From the NCBI RefSeq assembly GCF_001693275.1, contig NZ_CP016477.1, forward strand, positions 1,550,001-1,614,000: 64,000 nt of DNA, read 5' to 3'. The position numbers and the translations under genes are program-made. Shown in pieces: positions 54,919 through 64,000 of this stretch. Source of the stretch: Picosynechococcus sp. PCC 7117 (lineage in GTDB: Bacteria; Cyanobacteriota; Cyanobacteriia; Cyanobacteriales; MRBY01). How positions within the stretch are numbered: position 1 is the stretch's first letter; each line of letters opens with the position of its first letter. The notes beneath the pieces are model-generated. The model saw nothing but the letters and a program-made list of their open reading frames with translations, was not told where the DNA came from and ran no database searches.

Positions 54919-55755
54919 ATGCCACAACTGCATCTTTCCCACCTCGACCCCCGCGCGCAAACCGCCAACCCCCAAGCACAATCAATGCCAATGGGAGATG
55001 TTCAAATGGGTGGGATGATGCCAGATCTTGATTTAGCGACCGTTAACGAAAAACTCAGCGAAGCTAATGCCGTTGAAGTCGTCCAGTGGGCGTCCCAGAC
55101 CTTTCCCGAAGGGCTGATCATGAGCACCAGTTTCGGGATTCAGTCGGCGGTAATGCTCCACCTCGTCACCCAGGTCATCCCTGATATTCCCGTCGTTTGG
55201 ATTGACACTGGCTATCTCCCAGAGGCCACCTATCGCTTTGCTGAAGAATTAGGCGATCGCCTCAACCTCAACCTCAAAGTCTATCAGTCCCCCCTCAGTC
55301 CCGCGCGCATGGAAGCCCTCTACGGCAAACTGTGGGAACAGGACAATATTGAAGCCTTTAACCGCTACGATTACATCCGCAAAGTCGAACCCATGCAACG
55401 AGCCCTCAAGGAGTTAAACGCTAAAGCCTGGCTCGCCGGACTCCGCAAAGGCCAAACTGACCACCGCAAGACCCTCGGTTACGTCGCCAAACAAGGCAAG
55501 CAGTACAAAATTCACCCAATTTTGACCTGGACTTCTAAGGACGTTTATGAGTATCTAATAGCCCACGATCTCCCCTACCATCCCTATTTTGATAAAGGCT
55601 ATGTCACCGTTGGGGATTGGCACTCTAGTCGGCCCTTGATGGCAGGCGATGAAAGCGAACGGGATACCCGTTTCCGGGGCCTAAAACAAGAATGTGGCTT
55701 ACACCTTCCCAGCACCTCTGAAGAAGCCCAGAGTTTAGACTCCAGCGGCCTCTAG
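54919..55755 (+). CDS. cysH: Phosphoadenylyl-sulfate reductase
   Basis: Reduces PAPS (or APS) to sulfite with thioredoxin in sulfate assimilation. 278 residues with the PP-motif region [67 protein letters not shown] and the catalytic ECGLH near the C-terminus. The extra cysteine pairs of [4Fe-4S] APS reductases are missing, so PAPS is the expected substrate, matching cysC 4 kb upstream. The first ~35 residues are unlike the family, so the start may be the Met in [10 protein letters not shown] near 55015. Confidence 0.93.
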   Translation: MPQLHLSHLDPRAQTANPQAQSMPMGDVQMGGMMPDLDLATVNEKLSEANAVEVVQWASQTFPEGLIMSTSFGIQSAVMLHLVTQVIPDIPVVWIDTGYLPEATYRFAEELGDRLNLNLKVYQSPLSPARMEALYGKLWEQDNIEAFNRYDYIRKVEPMQRALKELNAKAWLAGLRKGQTDHRKTLGYVAKQGKQYKIHPILTWTSKDVYEYLIAHDLPYHPYFDKGYVTVGDWHSSRPLMAGDESERDTRFRGLKQECGLHLPSTSEEAQSLDSSGL

Positions 55756-55817
55756 ACGGTAGTCGAGTTTGCCATGGCAAGCCCTAGACAACAGAGCAAT
55801 TGTCCATCCCAAAGACT

Positions 55818-55847
55818 AAAAAAAAGGCGAATCACTATTGATTCGCC
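55818..55847 (-). terminator. Rho-independent terminator of rplI
   Basis: A perfect nine-base stem GGCGAATCA (55826-55834) / TGATTCGCC (55839-55847) with a CTAT loop, followed on the minus strand by a run of Ts (plus-strand A-run 55818-55825). It lies 66 bases beyond the rplI stop. Confidence 0.9.
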
Positions 55848-55912
55848 CCTGGGGTTAACAATTTGATTGAATGACAAAAAATAAATGCCGCAATCCTTTG
55901 GTTTAAAGCTAT

Positions 55913-56371
55913 CTAGAGGGGGATTACGTCGAATTGAACCGTTGCGGTCACTTCGGGGTGCAATTTAACCTGGGCTTCGTAGCTACCAGTTTTGCCAATT
56001 TCAGGGAGCGTAATGCCACGACGATCCACATCTTGGCCTGCTCTTTCTTTGATGGCGTCGGCCACATCCTGGGTGGTTACGGTACCGAAAATTTGATTTT
56101 CTTCACCAACTTGCTTGCGGATAATGAGTTTACCCACGGTTTTGAGGGCAACTTTACGCGCTTCGGCGTCCTGGAGTTCTGCAAGCAGACGTTGACGTTC
56201 TTTTTCGCGGCGCTGTTCAACTTGGCGAAGAATGCCGGGGGTGGCGAGGGAGGCAATGCCTTGGGGGAGGAGGTAGTTACGGGCATAGCCGGGGGCAACT
56301 TCAACGAGGTCACCATTGTTGCCTAGCTTGCGCACGTCCTGATTTAGGACTACCTGTAAACGCTTACTCAT
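55913..56371 (-). CDS. rplI: 50S ribosomal protein L9
   Basis: A 152-residue large-subunit protein that binds 23S rRNA and restrains slippage between neighbouring ribosomes. The N-terminal rRNA-binding part has [34 protein letters not shown], shown here only as its parts [11 protein letters not shown] and [10 protein letters not shown]. The long connecting helix ([20 protein letters not shown]) and the C-terminal domain ([31 protein letters not shown]) follow. Single gene with a strong terminator. Confidence 0.97.
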   Translation of the reverse strand: MSKRLQVVLNQDVRKLGNNGDLVEVAPGYARNYLLPQGIASLATPGILRQVEQRREKERQRLLAELQDAEARKVALKTVGKLIIRKQVGEENQIFGTVTTQDVADAIKERAGQDVDRRGITLPEIGKTGSYEAQVKLHPEVTATVQFDVIPL

Positions 56372-56428
56372 AATATTGACAGAATAATTTTTTCTATAGA
56401 AATCTGTTAGCTTCCAGAACTTTAAATT

Positions 56429-57988
56429 CTACAAGTTAAGGGATTGTTTAGGCAAATAGTCCGGATCTGTGTTCTGTTTTGTGGTATTGGGGCGGGGGTT
56501 GTCGTCACAGGCAGATTGTCGCCCTTGTTTCCGCTGCCGCTTATTCCGATACATTTTCTCGTCAGCCTGTTTCAACAGGGTGCGTAGGGAAGCATTGGCT
56601 GGAAATTCGGTATAACTGGTGTAACCAGTACTAATAGAAAGTTGGTAGGGGCGCTGTTGTTGTTGGTTGAAGTTGGCGATCGCCGTTTGGAGACGTTGGC
56701 AAATCAGATCCGCTTCTGCCTGGTTTACCGGCGCAAAACAGGTAAATTCATCGCCCCCCAGCCGGGCCAGAATATCTGCCCTCCGGAAGCTGTCCCGCAG
56801 AATCTGGGCTGCATCGACAATGACGCGATCGCCTACCCCATGGCCCAGGTGATCATTAATCATCTTTAGATTATCCACATCGAAGAAAAAGAGCGAAAAA
56901 GGCAACTTTTGGCGCTCCAGCAAGGATAATTCCTGTTCGACGAGCATAAAGAAACCCCGACGATTGTAAACGCCTGTCAATTCATCCGTAAGAGACAGTT
57001 GACGAATGCGATTTTCAGCTTTTTTCCGTTCCTGCACCTCTTGACGAAGTTTTTGATTGAGGCGGTCTAGTTCCTGGGTACGCTCTTTGATCTGCTGTTC
57101 TAAAAAACTCACAAGCCCGTACATCTCATTTTGGTTCATCGCCTCCAGCAAATTCGATTGGGTCACCAACCCCAGGAGCTCGTGGTGCTCCCCAACCACA
57201 ATCAAGCGGTGGGTTTGGTGCCGTTCCATCAGTTGTTTAGCCTCGATCAAAGAACGGTGCACCGCAATTTTGGTCGGCCGGGTCATGGTCTGTTCCGCTG
57301 TGATTTTTTTCAAATCCACATCCAGGGAACGTAAATGTAAAATATCCTGTTCCGTGACAATTCCCAGGGGAAACCAAGCCTGTTCGAGGGTCGGATGGGG
57401 TTTAACAATGACAATTGAACCCACACGACATTCCATCATCACCTTAGCCAAGTGCCACATGGATTGTTGGGGGGCACCATAAACCACGCGACTCACCATC
57501 ACTTCTGTGACAAATCGCAGGCGCAGCAAATGCACCGGTTCAATGACACCGCGCAGTAAGCGGTGGGTGATTAAACCAAATAGCTTACCTTCTGTGTCTA
57601 GAACTGGTAAGTGACGAATCCGATGTTTTTGCAACAGTTGAGAAATATGCAGAGGCGTTAAAGACTGATCCCAAGTTAGGGAGATGACAGAGGTCGTCAT
57701 AATTTGCTTTAGGGTGATCTGCTGCCAATTTTGATCTAGGATGACCCATTTCAAGAGGTCGCGTTCGGTCACAATCCCCTGTAATTGTTGGCCTGCCATC
57801 ACGAGAATACAACTGGCGCGGCTACTATTGACCTCTAGGGCATCGCTTGTTTTGTCTTGTAACTCACAGGTGCGCTTTAAACTCGCCATGGTGTTTGCCG
57901 CTTCAAGCAAGGTGGTCTCCGCCGCGAGCATAATTGGGTCTTTAATGAGGCATTTTTCAACGGATTTGTAGGAAGTGAGATCAAGCAT
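56429..57988 (-). CDS. Diguanylate cyclase with CBS-domain sensor region
   Basis: 519 residues from the Met at 57988 (MLDLTSYKSVEK). Two tandem CBS pairs fill about residues 10-290 (CILVMAGQQLQGIVTERDLLKW, HLPVLDTEGKLFGLITH, GSIVIVKPHPTL, HRLIVVGEHHELLGLVTQ) and may bind adenine nucleotides. A coiled coil (FLEQQIKERTQELDRLNQKL) leads to a GGDEF domain. The active site LARLGGDEFTCF is intact, and the inhibitory I-site RRAD lies five residues before it. It makes c-di-GMP, which commonly controls exopolysaccharide. It is adjacent to Wzc/Wza-like genes. The frame extends to 58048 without family support. Confidence 0.93.
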   Translation of the reverse strand: MLDLTSYKSVEKCLIKDPIMLAAETTLLEAANTMASLKRTCELQDKTSDALEVNSSRASCILVMAGQQLQGIVTERDLLKWVILDQNWQQITLKQIMTTSVISLTWDQSLTPLHISQLLQKHRIRHLPVLDTEGKLFGLITHRLLRGVIEPVHLLRLRFVTEVMVSRVVYGAPQQSMWHLAKVMMECRVGSIVIVKPHPTLEQAWFPLGIVTEQDILHLRSLDVDLKKITAEQTMTRPTKIAVHRSLIEAKQLMERHQTHRLIVVGEHHELLGLVTQSNLLEAMNQNEMYGLVSFLEQQIKERTQELDRLNQKLRQEVQERKKAENRIRQLSLTDELTGVYNRRGFFMLVEQELSLLERQKLPFSLFFFDVDNLKMINDHLGHGVGDRVIVDAAQILRDSFRRADILARLGGDEFTCFAPVNQAEADLICQRLQTAIANFNQQQQRPYQLSISTGYTSYTEFPANASLRTLLKQADEKMYRNKRQRKQGRQSACDDNPRPNTTKQNTDPDYLPKQSLNL

Positions 57989-58342
57989 AGGTAAAACGCG
58001 ACAAAAGTTTGCCCTGAAGAAAAAATGACCTGTTGCAATGGGCCACAACGACTAAAGCAACTGGAATGAAGATGCCTAGAAGTATTTATGACTCTTTTGT
58101 CCATCATAGGCGGGCCATGGATCAGTTGGGGGTTTTCAGCAACGAATCTTGAGCGCTGTTGAGTAGTACCCTGTTTTGTGAATTGCTCTGCTTGGGTGTT
58201 GCTCAAGTGTAAGTGTAGAACTTTCCTCGGTCCAAACTGTTCCCTAGAAAAAAGCTGGAAATATAAATTTCCCTCCTGGTGCGAGAGGGTTAATGCAGAA
58301 ATCAAACGATCAGTGGGCGATCGCCTACTAACCATTTAATAA
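57989..58342. other. Spacer between the diguanylate cyclase and wzc-like genes
   Basis: About 350 bases with no credible gene. It must carry the promoter of the cyclase and the 3' end of the wzc-like transcript. It has one HIP1 palindrome next to the wzc-like stop. Confidence 0.5.
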
Positions 58343-60604
58343 TTAACTGTTTTTGGACTTGTAGCCGTAGTAGGAGTAGGAATTACCGGACGTCCCTTTG
58401 GTTTGACTATTGGCAACGAGTCCTAAAATTGGAATATTGGCTTGCTTAAAGGTGGCGATCGCCTGGGAAACGGCTGAACGCGTAGTTTTATTCAAAGTGA
58501 CCACTAAAATCACACCATCAGTATGTGAGGCCAACAGACTGGCATCCGCAAGTCCAAGCACTGGCGGCGTATCGTAGACAACGAGGTCGAAGGTGCGCTC
58601 AAAGTCCTTAACCAAATGCTGCATCTTTTGAGAGGCGAGTAATTTTGCCGGATCAGGAGGCAGATCTCCCGCTGGCAGCACCGAAAAATCCACCAAAGGC
58701 ATCGGTTTCTGTAAATAGTTATCAATTTCAGTCTCGTTGCTATTGTTTGTAATTACAGTGCTGAGACCCCGCTTTTGATTTAAATTGAGACGTTGAGCAA
58801 CCTGGGGACGCCGCATATCAGAATCAACGAGCAATACTTTCTGACCGAGAATCGCCGCCGTTGGTGCCAAGTTCAGGGCAATTGTTGATTTGCCATCCCC
58901 CGGCAAAGCCGAAGCAATAATCACCGAACGTAAAGGGCGATCGGCACTCAGTAATTTTAGATTGGTATGTAGCACCCGTAGGGATTCAGAAAAGGCAGAC
59001 GCACCATAATAGCCATAGCCATAGGGCTGATCTCCACCGGTCATTTTTTGCCATGTCCGAGTCGTTGAAGCCGGAATCAAAGAAGCTAGCCAACGTTGGA
59101 CACGCAGCATTGGTTGCAAAGATGATGCCGCTGTCCCGGCCATTCCATGTTGTTCTTCGTAGGGAATATTGGCTAAGAGTGGTAGCTTTGTTCGATTCTT
59201 CAGATCATCTGGAGAGTAATAAACATCAGTGAGCTTGTCGAGCAGCAAAGCAGCGCCAACACCCAAGACCGAACTAGCAATAAAGCCCAGCATCAAGCTC
59301 CGTTGAATATTGGGGGAGATCGGCAAGTTAGGACGGGTGGCATCTTCAATGACTTCCCATGGAATCTCCGTTTGTGCCGCTTGTACTTGTAGAGCTTGGC
59401 GTCTTGCTAGGAGCTCTGTCAGTGCTTCCGTTGAAATTCCGAGTCGCCGCTGGAGATCGGTATATAGCCGATTTAGGACAGCGAGATTCTGAAAAGATTG
59501 CTCGACTTCGGCTTGGGCTTGATTAAGGGATGGAATCCGAGCTTGTAAGATGCGGAGTTGATTGGCGGCATTTGTCACTTGGGTTGCCCCCACCCGTTCC
59601 GCCTCCTGTTGCAGAATCGGCAGTAAATTCTGGCGTTCTTCCCTCAACACTTGAATATTTAAGCTCCCCTCTTGGAAACGTGTCGATTCTTTGGCAATGT
59701 TCGCCTCGATCGACCGCAGTTGACCAAGAACCTGCTGATAGGCTGGTGAATCTTCTAGGGCCGCTAAAGCTCCACTGTCCCCTTGGAGGGATTGGAGGCG
59801 GGTTTGGGCCTGGGCCATCTCTTGTTGCAACTGGAAGCGCTGCTGCTCTAAGGTTGCTGCTTTCTGGGCAAGCTGATTGAAATGAATTTCCGGCTCGGTG
59901 AAATTGTAGTTTTGACGAAACTGTTGAAGCTCTGCCTGCAGAGTATCCACTTCCTGTTGGAGGTCGGGTAATTGTTCATCGATGAACTGCAGACCTTGTC
60001 TAACGTTGGTTTGGCGATCGGCCAAGCTGTACTCCAGGTACACCGAGCTAAGCTGTTCTAACACTGCTTCAATTTGATCAGGGTCTGGATTTTGATAGCT
60101 GACTTCGAGAATTTTTGTCTCTCCCGGTCGGGTAATACTGAGATTACTGAGTAGAGTATTGTAGTTAAGGTTAGGATATTGTTGCTGCAGTGGTTGAATC
60201 ACTTTTTGCAGTAATTCGGGACTGCGTAAAACCTGAATTTGAGTGGCGTAGTCTAATTCACCGGATCCGCTACCAAAGTTTCCGGGCAGGCTCCGGGCTA
60301 GGTCAGAAACACTATTGTCGGAATTGACGGGTTCAACTAACAAACGAAACTTCGATAAGTAGATTTTTTCTTGGGAAAATGTGTTGAAGGTAACTGCCCC
60401 CATGCCAACGGTTATCACCCCCAGAATTAACCAAGCTCGCCGCCGCATCACGGATAAAAATTGGCGGAAATCGAAGTCATCGCCGTAGTCTACTGGTTGC
60501 AATAGAGGAGAGACAGGATACGGTATTGGGGCGACTGCGCCATTTTTTTTATGGCCGTTATTTTGATATTCGAGAACAGCGTTATTGGTATCTTGTTTAT
60601 CCAT
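58343..60604 (-). CDS. Wzc-like polysaccharide co-polymerase / BY-kinase
   Basis: A 753-residue inner-membrane protein controlling polysaccharide chain length and export. The N-terminal Wzz domain starts near 45 with a membrane helix (WLILGVITVGMGAVTFNTF). A long periplasmic coiled coil (about 200-410) follows, then a second membrane helix (SLMLGFIASSVLGVGAALLL) and a cytoplasmic kinase. That kinase has Walker A ASALPGDGKSTIALNLA, Walker A' LLVDSDMRRPQVAQRL and Walker B FDLVVYDTPP. The C-terminal tyrosine cluster is SYSYYGYKSKNS, the autophosphorylation tail. Partner of the Wza-like protein upstream. Confidence 0.95.
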   Translation of the reverse strand: MDKQDTNNAVLEYQNNGHKKNGAVAPIPYPVSPLLQPVDYGDDFDFRQFLSVMRRRAWLILGVITVGMGAVTFNTFSQEKIYLSKFRLLVEPVNSDNSVSDLARSLPGNFGSGSGELDYATQIQVLRSPELLQKVIQPLQQQYPNLNYNTLLSNLSITRPGETKILEVSYQNPDPDQIEAVLEQLSSVYLEYSLADRQTNVRQGLQFIDEQLPDLQQEVDTLQAELQQFRQNYNFTEPEIHFNQLAQKAATLEQQRFQLQQEMAQAQTRLQSLQGDSGALAALEDSPAYQQVLGQLRSIEANIAKESTRFQEGSLNIQVLREERQNLLPILQQEAERVGATQVTNAANQLRILQARIPSLNQAQAEVEQSFQNLAVLNRLYTDLQRRLGISTEALTELLARRQALQVQAAQTEIPWEVIEDATRPNLPISPNIQRSLMLGFIASSVLGVGAALLLDKLTDVYYSPDDLKNRTKLPLLANIPYEEQHGMAGTAASSLQPMLRVQRWLASLIPASTTRTWQKMTGGDQPYGYGYYGASAFSESLRVLHTNLKLLSADRPLRSVIIASALPGDGKSTIALNLAPTAAILGQKVLLVDSDMRRPQVAQRLNLNQKRGLSTVITNNSNETEIDNYLQKPMPLVDFSVLPAGDLPPDPAKLLASQKMQHLVKDFERTFDLVVYDTPPVLGLADASLLASHTDGVILVVTLNKTTRSAVSQAIATFKQANIPILGLVANSQTKGTSGNSYSYYGYKSKNS

Positions 60605-60651
60605 GGTAGTTTCGCGCTTAATTTATAAATTTAATTCTTAAAAATTCATCC

Positions 60652-62049
60652 TTAAAATAAGAAACCGAAAGGCAGAAGATTACGCAGTGGACTTAAAATG
60701 CGTGAGAGTCCATCTGTAAAGCTAGCCGTTGCATTACGATCCACGATGATGACATCGTTGTTCCAAAGAATTGGGTTGGATTCGGCATTGACGTTTTGAG
60801 AAAAATCAATTTCAAACTGCTGCTGGACAATGGTGCCATTGGGATTGAGACGGATTAATTCCACATCGTTGCGGGCGCGATCTGTCAGTCCTCCAGCGGC
60901 CAGCACGGCTTGGTTTAATGTTGTATTTGCAGGAACGCGAACAGCACCAGGACTCTCGATTTCACCGACCACATTAACGAGAATTTGATCGGGGGACAAG
61001 TTAGTGGCCACAATTTGGGCCGCCTCGGCATCGGATGGGGCCGCAGCGGTGGCGATAGAAATGGTATCCCCCTGTTGGAGGGCTAAGTCTTGGGTCAAAT
61101 CCCCCGATTGAAACAGTTCCCAAAAATCAATGTCAATGGTTTGGGATGTGCCACTGCGGGTCAGACGTCGCACTTGAATTTGACGAATATCAGCGGAGGG
61201 CTTGATCCCACCCGCTTCCCGAATGGCTTGGGAGACGGTGGGGTTGGTTTGGGATGCGCCGCCCGTTAATCGATAGATACCTGGACGAAATACTTCGCCA
61301 ACAACACCAATGTCTAAGGTTTCAGGGGTACCAATTAGATTTGAGGCTGCTAGTTGAGCCGACTCGGTTAAGTTCACCGTTTCTACTGCGGGTACAAAAA
61401 CTGCATCCCCATCTCGCAGGGCGATGTTTTGGCTTGCATCGCCGTTTTGTAACAGTTCCCAGAGGTCAACGGCGACGGTCTGCCTTGCGCCAGATGGGTT
61501 GAGGCGACGAATTTGCACTTGTCGTAAATTGGCGGCATAGGTGAGCCCTCCCGAAGCCTGAATGGCTTGCACCAGGGTGGGAAACTGGCCTCCGTCTAGG
61601 GTATAGGCACCGGGACTATTGACTTCTCCGGAGAGGGTCACTTGGAAAGAACGGGGTTGCTGCAGGACAAGGGTAATTCTGGGATAGCGTAATTCTGACT
61701 GGTAGCGGGTGGCGATCGCCGTTTCTGCTGCTTCGATGGTTAAACCCGCAACCGGCACCTTACCAATGGCCGGGAGATTAAGGGAGCCATCGGCCAGCAC
61801 CCGTTGACTACCGCTATATTCAGGCACATTAAAGACTTCAACCTCTAACTGATCGCCCACACCGAGAATGTAGTTTCGATCAACGCCCATTGCCGGCAAA
61901 GCACTCGACAATAGGTTGATCCGTTGTGGAGTTTGCGCTTGCATCGCCCCATCTTCTGAAAAATCAGACCTGTCGGCAGCAACGGCAGCGCTGAAACTAC
62001 CAGGAATTAGGATGAAGACTGACGTACAAAACAGGATAAAAAATTGCAT
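60652..62049 (-). CDS. Wza-like outer-membrane polysaccharide export protein
   Basis: A 465-residue secreted protein with a signal peptide (FILFCTSVFILIPGSFSAAVA-AD). The Poly_export domain begins near 55 (YILGVGDQLEVEVFNVPEYSG, LNLPAIGKVPVAGLTIEAAE). Three SLBB-type repeats follow: VTLSGEVNSPGAYTL, IGVVGEVFRPGIYRL, VNVVGEIESPGAVRV. Each repeat segment carries a similar 'RLNPSGARQTVAVDLWELLQ'-like stretch, so the repeats are internal duplications. It should form the outer-membrane channel for the exopolysaccharide exported with the downstream Wzc-like protein. Confidence 0.94.
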   Translation of the reverse strand: MQFFILFCTSVFILIPGSFSAAVAADRSDFSEDGAMQAQTPQRINLLSSALPAMGVDRNYILGVGDQLEVEVFNVPEYSGSQRVLADGSLNLPAIGKVPVAGLTIEAAETAIATRYQSELRYPRITLVLQQPRSFQVTLSGEVNSPGAYTLDGGQFPTLVQAIQASGGLTYAANLRQVQIRRLNPSGARQTVAVDLWELLQNGDASQNIALRDGDAVFVPAVETVNLTESAQLAASNLIGTPETLDIGVVGEVFRPGIYRLTGGASQTNPTVSQAIREAGGIKPSADIRQIQVRRLTRSGTSQTIDIDFWELFQSGDLTQDLALQQGDTISIATAAAPSDAEAAQIVATNLSPDQILVNVVGEIESPGAVRVPANTTLNQAVLAAGGLTDRARNDVELIRLNPNGTIVQQQFEIDFSQNVNAESNPILWNNDVIIVDRNATASFTDGLSRILSPLRNLLPFGFLF

Positions 62050-62495
62050 TGAGCAAGGCTCCTGGAATTTATATTCTGACCCAAGGATTCAGAACCTACT
62101 AACAACACAGCTATCTACAGACGACCCCAAATTAGGGGCAGGCTAATGCTGATCGATTCAAAAGGGAGAAAATTTATTTAAATCCTATTGTAAAGTTACC
62201 GTAAAGTGTCACTACCATAGGGCACAGGTTTAAAAGTGAGCAACCGATGACAAAAAGAAAGCAAATTCAATCCAGACGCCAGACATTATAGGTGCTTATT
62301 CTAAAATTGTCAGTATAACAGTTAGATGAGCCAGGCTAATGTTAATGGTTGAGACTGATACCAATCTCTAAATTAGACACTTAGGAATAGTGTCGATGAG
62401 TAGTATGTGTTAAGTGGCAAGCAATCACTATCCTTTTAGCGTTTTGTTTACCAATCAAGTTGTCTCGGCAATTGGGTCTACATTCATTCTGCGTC
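62050..62495. other. Divergent promoter region of the exopolysaccharide genes
   Basis: A spacer of about 445 bases between the Wza-like gene and the basic small protein. It is AT-rich from 62160 to 62440 with no credible gene. Both promoters should lie here. No operator consensus recognised. Confidence 0.5.
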
Positions 62496-62987
62496 ATGAA
62501 ACCAATCAACCGGAATTCTCATCCTGTCTCCCCAGACAATAGAAGTTCAGGCAAACAATCATCGACCAAGCGCCGCGATCGCCACCGTAAGCGTTCCAAG
62601 CGCCGTGCTATCTTTTGCCCCATTCACCAGTGCTACTTAGATAGTGTGAGTCAGAAACACCGAATTTACGCCGACCAACCGGATCATCTCCAGAGCCGGG
62701 GGCTAAGTCGGCGCAAGGCACTTTTACTCGTTGCAACAAAAACGACTGTGCCCTTAGATGGGGAGTGGCTAGAAGCCTTTTGGTGTAAGTGTTGTCAAGA
62801 AACGAAATGGTACCATGTCCGCAAATGCGATCGCGAATATCAGTTATCGTTGGCCTCCCCTGAACTGTGGCAACAGGCAACTGGCGTAATTTCTGTTCAA
62901 GGCAATCCTTCTGTCAGCGAGTTTACGCGCCGTCAATCGCAATGTCAGGGTTCTACCACAATCAAAGATTTCCGCTTCGTAAATTGA
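62496..62987 (+). CDS. Small basic protein with Cys clusters, possible zinc ribbon
   Basis: 163 residues from the Met at 62496 (MKPINRNSHPVS). The N-terminus is very basic (STKRRDRHRKRSKRRA). Cysteines are arranged as FCPIHQCYLDS and FWCKCCQETKWYHVRKC, which could bind one zinc. The helix LQSRGLSRRKALLLVATKTT lies between. No family is recognised, though I think it is a cyanobacterial orphan. It is divergent from the Wza-like gene and 416 bases upstream of the edge glycosyltransferase. Confidence 0.65.
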   Translation: MKPINRNSHPVSPDNRSSGKQSSTKRRDRHRKRSKRRAIFCPIHQCYLDSVSQKHRIYADQPDHLQSRGLSRRKALLLVATKTTVPLDGEWLEAFWCKCCQETKWYHVRKCDREYQLSLASPELWQQATGVISVQGNPSVSEFTRRQSQCQGSTTIKDFRFVN

Positions 62988-63403
62988 CCTCGACCAATTA
63001 GCGTAGATAGGATACAGTTTGAAGAAATTATGAAGAAAGCATGAGGGAGCGATGAAGGCTTCCCACCGTAGAGTGAGCTTCGATGGTCTATTTGATCTCA
63101 GTTTCTCTACCCTGCTTCTACTACTAGCAATGCCATCAGTTCGGCATCCAGGGTAGAACAGTCCCAGGATTCGTCTGTCTATTTTTTTCACAACCCAAGC
63201 TTGCTGCATTGCCGCGCAACGATCTCCCAGCTACAAGGGGATCACTAAAAGCGTTGCCTAGAAAGCTTTGCGTGTAGGGCGATCGCCTTTTTGGTTAACG
63301 GTTCAGCGATCACCGAATGGTGAAGATGAAGCAAAAGTGCATGGGTTCATTGCTTCGCCGATCCAAATCTTTAGCTTTATCTCCCCTTTAAAAAAGTTTA
63401 TCT
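62988..63403. other. Spacer upstream of the edge glycosyltransferase
   Basis: About 415 bases. It holds a 34-codon frame with a good ribosome binding site (listed separately) and a HIP1 palindrome followed by five Ts (63279-63293), which may be a weak terminator. Otherwise nothing recognised. Confidence 0.45.
63052..63156 (+). CDS. Possible 34-residue hydrophobic small protein
   Basis: ATG at 63052 preceded by GAGGGAGC, a strong Shine-Dalgarno. The product reads MKASHRRVSFDGLFDLSFST then LLLLLAMPSVRHPG: a basic start and a short leucine-rich segment. Below the size of routine gene calls. It might be a leader peptide or a chance frame. No homologue is known to me. Confidence 0.25.
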   Translation: MKASHRRVSFDGLFDLSFSTLLLLLAMPSVRHPG

Positions 63404-64000
63404 ATGTTGTTTGTTCATTACCTCAAGCGCTTGGTTTCTAGCCGTTCCCAGCCAACTATTGATCAGTCTTCTGGGGCTACGAATGAACCGCAACTCCGCT
63501 TAATGGTGCTTACCCAGTTTTTCCCCCCTGATTTTGCCCCGACAGGTCAGCTCATCGAGGAATTGACGCGGCACCTAAGCCAGCAAGGTTTAGATGTTGA
63601 TATCTTTACGGGGCAACCCGGATACGCCTTTCAAGCGACAGATGCTCCACGCCTTGAGCAAGTAGATAGTCTGAAAGTCAGGCGATCGCGGACAGCCCAG
63701 CTCTGGCCCCAGCGGATTCGCGGCAAAGCGATCAATGGCATTTTGTTCCTATTGCGGACAGTGCTCCATCTCGTCGGATGTGGGCGCAAAACAGAACTGC
63801 TGTTGATTACGACGGCCCCTCCCTTTTTACCCGTCGTGGGTTACTTTGCGAACCTGATTTTCCGAGTGCCCTATGTTTGTCTGCTTTATGATCTCTACCC
63901 CGATATTGCCGTTAAGCTTGGCGTGATCCCAGAACAGCACTGGTTAGCGCGATTTTGGCAAAATATGAACCTCAGGGTGTGGCGACGGGCGAAGGGCATT
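63404..64000 (+). CDS. Glycosyltransferase family 4, WcaI-like, 3' end outside window
   Basis: The open frame runs off the right edge (199 codons seen). After ~30 variable residues the GT-B N-terminal domain begins: RLMVLTQFFPPDFAPTGQLI, IEELTRHLSQQGLDVDIFTG, LLLITTAPPFLPVVGYFANL and VCLLYDLYPDIAVKLGVIPE. This pattern is that of WcaI/WbuB-type exopolysaccharide glycosyltransferases acting at the cytoplasmic membrane. With Wza/Wzc-like genes nearby it is assigned to exopolysaccharide assembly. The C-terminal donor domain is outside the window. Confidence 0.9.
   Translation, partial: MLFVHYLKRLVSSRSQPTIDQSSGATNEPQLRLMVLTQFFPPDFAPTGQLIEELTRHLSQQGLDVDIFTGQPGYAFQATDAPRLEQVDSLKVRRSRTAQLWPQRIRGKAINGILFLLRTVLHLVGCGRKTELLLITTAPPFLPVVGYFANLIFRVPYVCLLYDLYPDIAVKLGVIPEQHWLARFWQNMNLRVWRRAKGI

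Overview
The window reads as the chromosome of a unicellular cyanobacterium close to Picosynechococcus/Synechococcus PCC 7002. That placement is an inference. It rests on the very frequent HIP1 palindrome GCGATCGC in both coding and spacer DNA, the tal-zwf-opcA pentose-phosphate cluster, a high-light-inducible (Hli) protein, a PGR5 homologue, ArsM/ArsS and other typical cyanobacterial families. Gene density is high, both strands are used in short operons, and I found no rRNA, tRNA or CRISPR array.

Layout. 1-3.6 kb: a glycosyltransferase cut by the window edge, an ABC half-exporter and an APH-fold kinase. 3.7-8.6 kb: a secreted beta-repeat protein translationally coupled to a histidine kinase/OmpR pair, then aat, a conserved small protein and a peptide-type ABC permease. 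8.6-8.9 kb: a candidate Yfr1 small RNA. 8.9-14.7 kb: an unrecognised protein, a CRP/FNR regulator and, on the minus strand, tal, zwf and opcA (oxidative pentose phosphate pathway). 15-25.3 kb: an RND-type adaptor, a DedA protein, arsM-arsS (arsenosugar synthesis), ribD, a Uma2 nuclease, uvrA and a fasciclin protein. 25.5-29.5 kb: small secreted proteins, a CapA-type phosphatase and an aldo/keto reductase. 29.6-32.1 kb: an 840-residue fusion of a cNMP-type domain, a degenerate sigma54-activator AAA+ domain and a NosR/NapH-like membrane ferredoxin module. 32.3-33.2 kb: hli, pgr5 and a small membrane protein in one compact unit with an HLR1 (RpaB)-like promoter and a terminator. 34-46.4 kb: mostly envelope and secreted proteins, including a three-gene HlyD/ATPase/FtsX exporter. 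46.9-52.2 kb: a secreted protein, a phosphohexomutase, a GspC/PilP-like protein, cysC and cca. 52.2-53.8 kb: a tnpB-only IS605-family element with a frameshifted ribbon-helix-helix gene beside it. 53.8-56.4 kb: trhO, cysH and rplI. 56.4-64 kb: a CBS-GGDEF protein, Wzc-like and Wza-like exopolysaccharide export proteins, and a glycosyltransferase running off the right edge.

How the genes fit together. Both edges hold glycosyltransferases. The right edge (Wza/Wzc plus glycosyltransferase, with a diguanylate cyclase next door) is an exopolysaccharide locus. cysC and cysH, 4.5 kb apart, belong to sulfate assimilation. tal-zwf-opcA generate NADPH in the dark, while hli-pgr5 handle excess light and cyclic electron flow.

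The best candidates for undescribed biology are the 840-residue sensor-like/redox fusion, the hli-pgr5-membrane-protein operon, and the tnpB element with its frameshifted divergent regulator.
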